Assembly (NCBI RefSeq): GCF_010093535.1
Contig: NW_022985171.1
Location: 1,056,757 to 1,120,756 of the forward strand
DNA from: Lindgomyces ingoldianus
Taxonomy: Eukaryota; Ascomycota; Dothideomycetes; Pleosporales; Lindgomycetaceae
DNA: 64,000 nucleotides
Direction: 5' to 3'
Shown here: piece after piece, positions 58,778 to 64,000 of the stretch
Position numbering within the stretch: position 1 is the first letter of the stretch
How the letters are laid out: the number at the start of each line of letters is the position of its first letter
The notes under the pieces: model-generated
Databases searched by the model: none
The model's input: only the letters and a program-made list of their open reading frames with translations
Told to the model about the DNA's origin: nothing
Made by a program: the position numbers and the translations under genes

Positions 58778-59563
58778 ATGCCTCACCGACAACGCCGCGC
58801 AGAGCCTGGTCGAGACTATCCTCCACCATCGATTCATCAGCATTCCTCTCATTTTGGAATGGTGCCATTTGGTGGCCCCGGGGTACTTGCGCAACCTCGA
58901 TTTAGTTCATCATCATATCGCCGCTCATTCTACGAAAATCCCTTCAGCCCCGGAAATGGAAACCAACGCCGAAACAACGATAGACTTAGGGCGGAGATGA
59001 GACGTGCGAAACAAAGCACGCTTCCCAGAGGCTTTGGCTATCCGCACTTCTATGGAGGATTCCCAAGCTATCACTTCTCTATCCCCGGTCGTAGGAGCCC
59101 GCTCAGCGCAGGATATTCTCGCCGGAGTACCGGCTATCTACCAACACCTCCAAGATATCCCAACAATTCTTCATATCCAATGGTGCGCAGCTACCCTACT
59201 CGGAGTCCTATGTACCCTCCTGCAAGGCAACCGGCTCTTTACCAGCGCAGAATCAGCACCACCCCCGGCTACCCTTGCCGTAACATGCCTCTCGCCTCCC
59301 GAATTCTTCATCATTACGGTAGGAGTCCATACTATCCCAGGGCATATCCTATGGAAGACGATGACTTCTTAGAGGATGAAGATGTTGATGACGAGGAGGA
59401 TCTGTTGTGCAATTGGGGACACAGCTATTTAGAAGATCCGGATGATCTTTGGACCGAGGGAGATATGGACATTCTTTCTGGAGGCTACTCCACTGACTTC
59501 GAGGAGGACGACCACGAAGAGCTAGACTCATCGCGGTACTGTAATAGGCACGGTGTCTACTAG
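58778..59563 (+). CDS. Orphan Arg/Tyr/Pro/Ser-rich protein with acidic tail
   Basis: Single exon, 261 aa, no domain I recognise. Residues 1-190 are basic and rich in Arg, Tyr, Pro, Gly and Ser (SSSYRRSFYENPFSPGNGNQ, GYPHFYGGFPSYHFS, SYPTRSPMYPPARQP). Residues 191-255 switch abruptly to very acidic (MEDDDFLEDEDVDDEEDLL, DFEEDDHEELDSS), and the end is RYCNRHGVY. No signal peptide or membrane segment. The arrangement, aromatic/Arg-rich then acidic, is that of disordered, possibly phase-separating or RNA-binding proteins, but this is composition only. An upstream C/T-rich leader and a clean ATG support expression. It could also be a fast-evolving lineage-specific gene. Confidence 0.6.
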   Translation: MPHRQRRAEPGRDYPPPSIHQHSSHFGMVPFGGPGVLAQPRFSSSSYRRSFYENPFSPGNGNQRRNNDRLRAEMRRAKQSTLPRGFGYPHFYGGFPSYHFSIPGRRSPLSAGYSRRSTGYLPTPPRYPNNSSYPMVRSYPTRSPMYPPARQPALYQRRISTTPGYPCRNMPLASRILHHYGRSPYYPRAYPMEDDDFLEDEDVDDEEDLLCNWGHSYLEDPDDLWTEGDMDILSGGYSTDFEEDDHEELDSSRYCNRHGVY

Positions 59564-61137
59564 TTTTAAGTAGTGCGTGAATCTACACAACCTCAGTTTC
59601 TTTGCTTCTGTTGTATTATTGTCGCCACGATCCAGCTATCCTCGTTTCTTCCATCGTAAATAGATTTCTTACCGCCTCTCCCACTATTATTTCTTTTTTA
59701 TAGATTGGATGTTGTTATTCGCTACCAAACAGAAATCGGCCTAGGAGTGCAGCATAGGCATCTTCTAATAACCGTAGATCACTTTCTTGGAGTTCTTTGG
59801 CCGGATCAAGTTTGGATGGTTGTGTTGGGCTGGATTTGGCTTGGTGGTACTGGTCCAGTTGTGTTGGGATATCCGGAGTTTCAGCGAAAAGTGGACAGTG
59901 ACCGGCCTCAGGTATTTCGATGCTTGATGCGGCTATGAAATGAATGACAATTTCCTTCATTCCTTCCTTCCTTCCTTCCTCCCTCCATGTGTACTGGTCT
60001 CATGTATGCGCTCCTTCCAATTCACTGCCCCAGTTGCGGCACTGGGTGATAAGTTCGCAGCTTCCCTGATTTCTACCGAGTGTCGAGAGATGCGAAAATC
60101 AATGCTTCCTTTTATCATGAGTCGTCGTGTAAAACCACCTGCTGTGCGGTTTTCATCATCGTGTCCTTAGAGTGCCAAAAGTCATCTTAAATTATCATTA
60201 TTCTGAATTTTATTCTTGAAAATATGGATAACCACTAACCTGTATCGGAGACTAAGACAACGCAGTTTTCCCTCTCTAACTGACCAACGAGAATACCTAG
60301 CCACGTTCCGCCCCTTTAACCCCTGACCCCCCAAACCCAAATCCAATCGGCACCCCCGTCCTCTGCAGCCCTATCTCCAGCCTAGCCCATGACCACCCTG
60401 TTTGCTTCATTCTTATACCAAACACGGCCAGGCCCGCGCCTCCGTATCCCATCATGAACGCCCGTTCGTACTATCGATTGATTGGAACAGTAGTGTCTCC
60501 GAACAATCGTACAGCTTTGGTATCCTTAATTCCACCACTCAAGGATAACGTACATGGAACTTCGTACTACGTCCTGCTGGTGCTTACGGACTTAAGGGGT
60601 AGTAGGAAGGGGCTTGTGATGGGGATTGGGTCTAGGAAGATGGATGTTTTGGGTGGGGCGGGAATCCGGTGGGTTTATATGGAGGTTGGGGTATGGTGGG
60701 AAGTGGGTTTCGGGTGAGATAAGGAAGTGTAGAGTGAATCAATGGGAAGTTTTGTCTGTTGATACTTGCTTGGAAGACTTCTAAATATTTTTGAGTATTT
60801 CTACTGCCCTTTCCAACGACAGTGCTCCTACGCACCATTTCTATCCTTTTCCCCTTAGGCAGCACCGGTACTACGAGCGGTTGCGATTGCGGTAGCTATA
60901 GCACTGATCCATGAGAAGCTCTAACGCCCATTACAAAACTCTACTCCACTTTCTCCCACGCCTACACCTACACTAGGCGTGCGCATTGAAGACCTGGATC
61001 TGGCCAACCAAACTCCTCGACGATACATCCAACTGCGAGTTGTGCTTCAAAGACCCACCCTACATACTGTACCTCCACACCTCATCAACTTCCCAGTCCT
61101 TATCCCCTATCTCCACCAACACTCCCGCCGCCAAACC
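59564..61137. other. Intergenic with small doubtful frames
   Basis: 1.6 kb. The 3' end of the preceding gene, a (TTCC)n run at 59960-59979 and two doubtful open frames: 60454-60717 (plus, 87 codons, starts MNARSYYRLIGTVVSPNNR) and a 76-codon one at 59940-60170. Neither has a domain, signal peptide or clear homologue known to me, so I do not call them genes. Confidence 0.45.
59960..59979. repeat. (TTCC)n microsatellite
   Basis: Five perfect TTCC units in a longer pyrimidine tract, non-coding. Confidence 0.9.
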
Positions 61138-61624
61138 ATGTGTCTCATTCTCCACTACACCTACGCCTGCTCTCCCTGCCACACCGAAACGCTAATCCAA
61201 CACTGCCACCTTTCTCCACACCCATATCCAGAGAAATACCGGCTGCCTAAAGGGTCGAATCCCTGGGCAAGCGATCAGCCATTAGGCGTGTGTCTACGTG
61301 CTTGGGAGAAAACGGTGAATCCGCCTATGTGCGTGCGGTGTATGGCGAAGTGCCAGAGGAGAGGGAGAAGAAGAGGCGGAAAAGAGGAGTGTTAGTGTTG
61401 ACAGTTCGAGGTTTAGGATTGAGGCAGTGGTGAAGGAGGAAAAGGAAAATGGAGACGAAGGGGCAGCGAGAAGCTTGGTTTGCGGTGAGCTAGGAATATG
61501 TTCCTCACCTCCGGTGGAAAGAGATACATGTGAAGAGAATTGCATTCAAGAGCTAGATCAAGATTTTAGGTGGAAAGAAGGACGCCGACGGGGACGACAC
61601 AATTCCGCCTCATTCATAGTTTGA
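61138..61624 (+). CDS. Small Cys-rich orphan protein, two-exon model
   Basis: The open frame from the ATG at 61138 to the TAG at 61393-61395 gives 85 aa with a striking Cys/His pattern: MCLILHYTYACSPCHTETL, IQHCHLSPHPYPEKYRLP, GVCLRAWE, then MCVRCMAKC. It resembles small intracellular fungal proteins with a Cys/His N-terminal motif and charged tail, but I cannot name the family. The frame then stops in a basic Arg stretch. A 37-nt intron (61391-61427, GTTAGT donor, GGCAG acceptor) would join in frame to a further open segment to 61624 (LVKEEKENGDEGAARS, VERDTCEENCIQELDQDF), giving 149 aa; 37 nt is very short even for fungi. Otherwise the product is the 85-aa form. No signal peptide. Confidence 0.45.
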
Positions 61625-62136
61625 GGACAGGAAGCTATAGAAACTACAAGACTACATATTTCGGAAATAGGGTAGAATTGAGCAGGTAACCGTAGTCAGC
61701 CAGAATCACATTTAATGGCATGTCAATGCGCTCTCCTATGCCTATTTATTGTAGCAATTAGAATCAAATTTGCCATCTATTTCAATTTAGAAATTGCCAG
61801 GAGAATCTTAACGATATGTCCATCATGGGTGGAGAGACTTAGGTAGGATTTTTGGACTGCATTTAGGAGATACCTAAAGACTTGAGAATGCCTCAATACT
61901 AATCTAAGCAAGTATCCAATTAGTCTCCACGGCGATTCCAACTCCTAATGTAGAGATTATCGAGAAAATCAAGCCTTAAGACGACTTCCCTAACATCACT
62001 AAGATATCACGGGCTCATTAATCATACTCATTACTATATCATAGCATACTAAGACATTAAAGGAGCGACATATATCAACCACCCAAATCCTCCACGCACA
62101 AACTGCTATTTCCCTTTCTTTCAAACCCGAATTAGA
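61625..62136. other. AT-rich gene-free stretch
   Basis: 512 bp, A/T-rich with stops in every frame, between convergent genes. It resembles decayed repeat DNA, but no element is recognisable. Confidence 0.45.
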
Positions 62137-62640
62137 TCAATAATTTGGCCTGCCGAGCTGGCCGTCCTTACAGCTATATTCCTTATCATTGTAGCAAGCA
62201 TCGCCACAACGAAGCGTCGGATTCCCATTTAGAATCGGGCAGAGGAAGTTGCCATCATAGCAAGCGTACTATTAAATTATATTAGCATTTCCATCACAAA
62301 ACCCATTATCCGGCTTAACGAGGACATCACGCCGAAGGGAGGCCCTCCGGGTAGGACACTATTTACATACCTTGCTAGGATAATACGGCTTTCCACCACA
62401 GTCCAAAATCGGCTCGCTGGTCGGGTTCCAAAGTTGGAGTTGATTATTCTGATCGCAGAAGTAGATATGTGTGGAATAGCACGCTTTGCCGCACGCGAGA
62501 TAAACTTCTCCGTTGTTCTTCGGACACAACATGGTGCCAAAGCAGGTGTATTTACTCGGATAGTAGCGCGCTCCACCACACCATTGCAAATCTTCGGCGG
62601 CGGCAAGGGCCAGGAGGGGGGTGAAGAGGAAGAGCTTCAT
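62137..62640 (-). CDS. Small secreted protein with two CBM52-like cysteine modules
   Basis: Exons 62640-62371 and 62268-62137 join to 402 nt, 133 aa. Residues 1-15 are a signal peptide (MKLFLFTPLLALAAA). The mature protein is two copies of a six-cysteine module: C21, 33, 39, 50, 54, 62 and C81, 93, 100, 111, 115, 123. Shared pattern: CGG-x2-YYPSKY-x-C, then LCP, CG-x-ACY and a last C. The second copy (YACYDGNFLCPILNG, LRCGDACYNDKEYSC) closely resembles the carbohydrate-binding module (Pfam Carb_bind, CAZy CBM52) known from S. pombe endo-1,3-beta-glucanase Eng1, where it directs the enzyme to the septum. No catalytic domain is attached. Binding of wall beta-glucan is inferred. The intron lies exactly inside the second module (K90 to Y91, phase 0, GTATGT donor, ATAG acceptor). 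Confidence 0.85.
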
Positions 62641-64000
62641 TGTGGATGTAAGAGGAGGTTCTTTGAATCAAAGTACGTAATTTGGAGTTGATTGATGGTG
62701 AGACGTTCCAGACAAGACTGATATCTTTGGGAGTAGAGAGAGGATGCTCTGGGTAGAGTATTAGGCTTCTCTTATACATCTTCCTCTGATCTCATCTCAC
62801 GACAATGCCCCCAAAGGATGCCTCACTCTCGCAGTCAGATCCTCCATATTCTTTTCTTGGTATAACTTGACATCACGTCCCTCCCAAACCACATCCCAAC
62901 CAGCGGTGTCCCTTACCGTTCCACTAAATCCTCTATAAACTGCTTATTGTATGGCGCCGAAGCTTCAACTCCAGTTCATCCAATATATACGCGAACCAAC
63001 GATCTCCATTATACTAGGATCTCCTACAGTAGAATATATTAGCGTGGCGCCACATATCCTTCCGCAAAGGCCGCCGAACGTTAAGGCAGTGAGATCGCTC
63101 AGCCGCATCCCGCTATATGAGGAGAGAATGAGGAACGTGACCACTTCCGATGGGTTGCAATGTCGCATGCGCTCGTATTGGAGATGGCGTGTGTGAAGCT
63201 GAGAGGAGTAATCTGTGAATGGAGTGATGTGACGTGACCGCAACGTTTGACAGTAAGACAAAGGCACGATCGCCAGTGAGGAGAGTTGGGATACGAGGAT
63301 GACGATATAGTGCGATTGGGAAGCGGGCGTTGAAGGCAAGGATTATGAGATGGTGGTTGGTATATCGGAACCGAGTACGGTGGACATGGGGACCTGTGCT
63401 ACCTAGGTTAGGAAAACGAGGGTAAGGCCAAGGTCATGTTAAGTAATGCGAGACACATTGCACTAGCCAAGATATTGATATTCTAGAGTTGCTCTATTGT
63501 CGTGTAACAACGAAAGCCAAAGAGGAATGTTTTGCGGGGCGTATGTCCTCTGACAGTCGGGAGATTTGAATGGAATGGGGCAGTGCGAAGGACAGCTGAC
63601 AAAGATAATACATGTTAATGTATATTAGGCATAGAATATATAGAAAAGACTGTTAACTAATTCTACATTAAGTCCTATTATAGCCTTAAACATTGCACTT
63701 TAAGCACGTTAGTAGTGCTTGCTGTTAGATCTGAGATGTCTAAGCCTAGCTACCCTCCTACACTACTTTGTTAGCCTCTACAGGGCAATTAACCTATAAG
63801 AACGGGGCTCTGCACCACTCCGCCATTCCAACTAAAAAGGTGCGAATAATTAACCAACAGTTGATTTTGCGTACAGAACAGTATATATGCCTTACATAAC
63901 CTTGCTAGACTACAAGAGCGTCTCTAGTAACTATATAATATTGTGAGAGGTATCGAGCAGGAAACACAGGTCACAGAGAGGGAATGCAGGATAGGGGGGG
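62641..64000. other. Right-end intergenic, increasingly AT-rich
   Basis: 1.36 kb. The first few hundred bases should be the promoter of the secreted module protein. A 124-codon minus frame at 62965-63339 has no domain, convincing signal or splice partner. From about 63600 the DNA is A/T-rich and stop-dense, like the other decayed blocks. Confidence 0.5.

Noticed and set aside
59715..59960. 81-codon minus-strand frame
   Set aside because: No start context, domain or splice partner; overlaps the 3' side of the preceding gene and a simple repeat.
62965..63339. 124-codon minus-strand hydrophobic frame
   Set aside because: No convincing signal peptide or membrane topology, no homologue known to me, and stop-dense AT-rich surroundings.
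63781..63840. tRNA-like stretch (minus strand, GGAGTGGTGCAGAGCC)
   Set aside because: A weak D-arm resemblance only; no TpsiC (GGTTCGANNCC) box or acceptor stem pairs with it. No tRNA or rRNA gene was found in the window.

Overview
This window is nuclear DNA from a filamentous ascomycete (Pezizomycotina). Its genes have many short introns of about 48-80 nt with GTAAGT/GTATGC-type donors, CTAAC/CTAAT-type branch sites and CAG/TAG acceptors. The gene set is typical of this group: CSF1-type bridge-like lipid transfer protein, TOK1-type K+ channel, MIA40, FIS1, SPC24, SWI3/RSC8-type remodeller subunit. A Leotiomycetes affiliation is my inference from the style of the fast-evolving proteins; no marker here proves it.

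Layout. 1-4300 holds no gene I can support. 4301-6133 (-) is a Ser/Pro-rich protein of unknown function. 7772-10092 (-) is a seven-exon DUF300/TMEM184-type membrane protein, divergent from CSF1 at 10531-20467 (+, 3278 aa). Then come a GNAT acetyltransferase (21527-22395, +), a cysteine-free small secreted protein (22863-23422, -), an AT-rich stretch with a doubtful single-pass membrane protein (25480-26345, -), and a two-pore TOK1-type K+ channel (26960-29720, -). ETF alpha (30380-31542, -) shares a 491-bp divergent promoter with a SWI3/RSC8-like subunit (32034-34483, +). After an AT-rich gene-free block come MIA40 (37048-38058, +) and an OM14-like outer-membrane protein (38679-39446, +). A 1436-aa coiled-coil protein (40674-45160, -), a RING-H2 E3 ligase (47169-48719, -), FIS1 (49843-50450, -), SPC24 (50871-51595, +) and a GYF-domain protein (52168-57276, -) follow. 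The right end has an Arg/Tyr/Pro-rich orphan (58778-59563, +), a small Cys-rich orphan (61138-61624, +) and a two-module CBM52-like secreted protein (62137-62640, -).

How the genes relate. There is no operon, biosynthetic cluster, CRISPR array or intact transposon. The genes are mostly independent housekeeping genes. Four encode mitochondrial proteins (ETF alpha, MIA40, OM14-like, FIS1), but they are interspersed with unrelated genes, so I do not read them as a cluster. Exon structures were rebuilt by hand from splice signals, reading frame and family knowledge; every multi-exon model listed with an exon chain closes in frame except the one at 25480-26345.

I did not find a clear previously undescribed system. 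The most unusual point is an apparent 2-nucleotide internal exon in the OM14-like gene. Next are a stand-alone double carbohydrate-binding-like secreted protein, recent in-frame duplications in the coiled-coil gene, and a perfect 12-bp palindrome in the FIS1/SPC24 divergent promoter.
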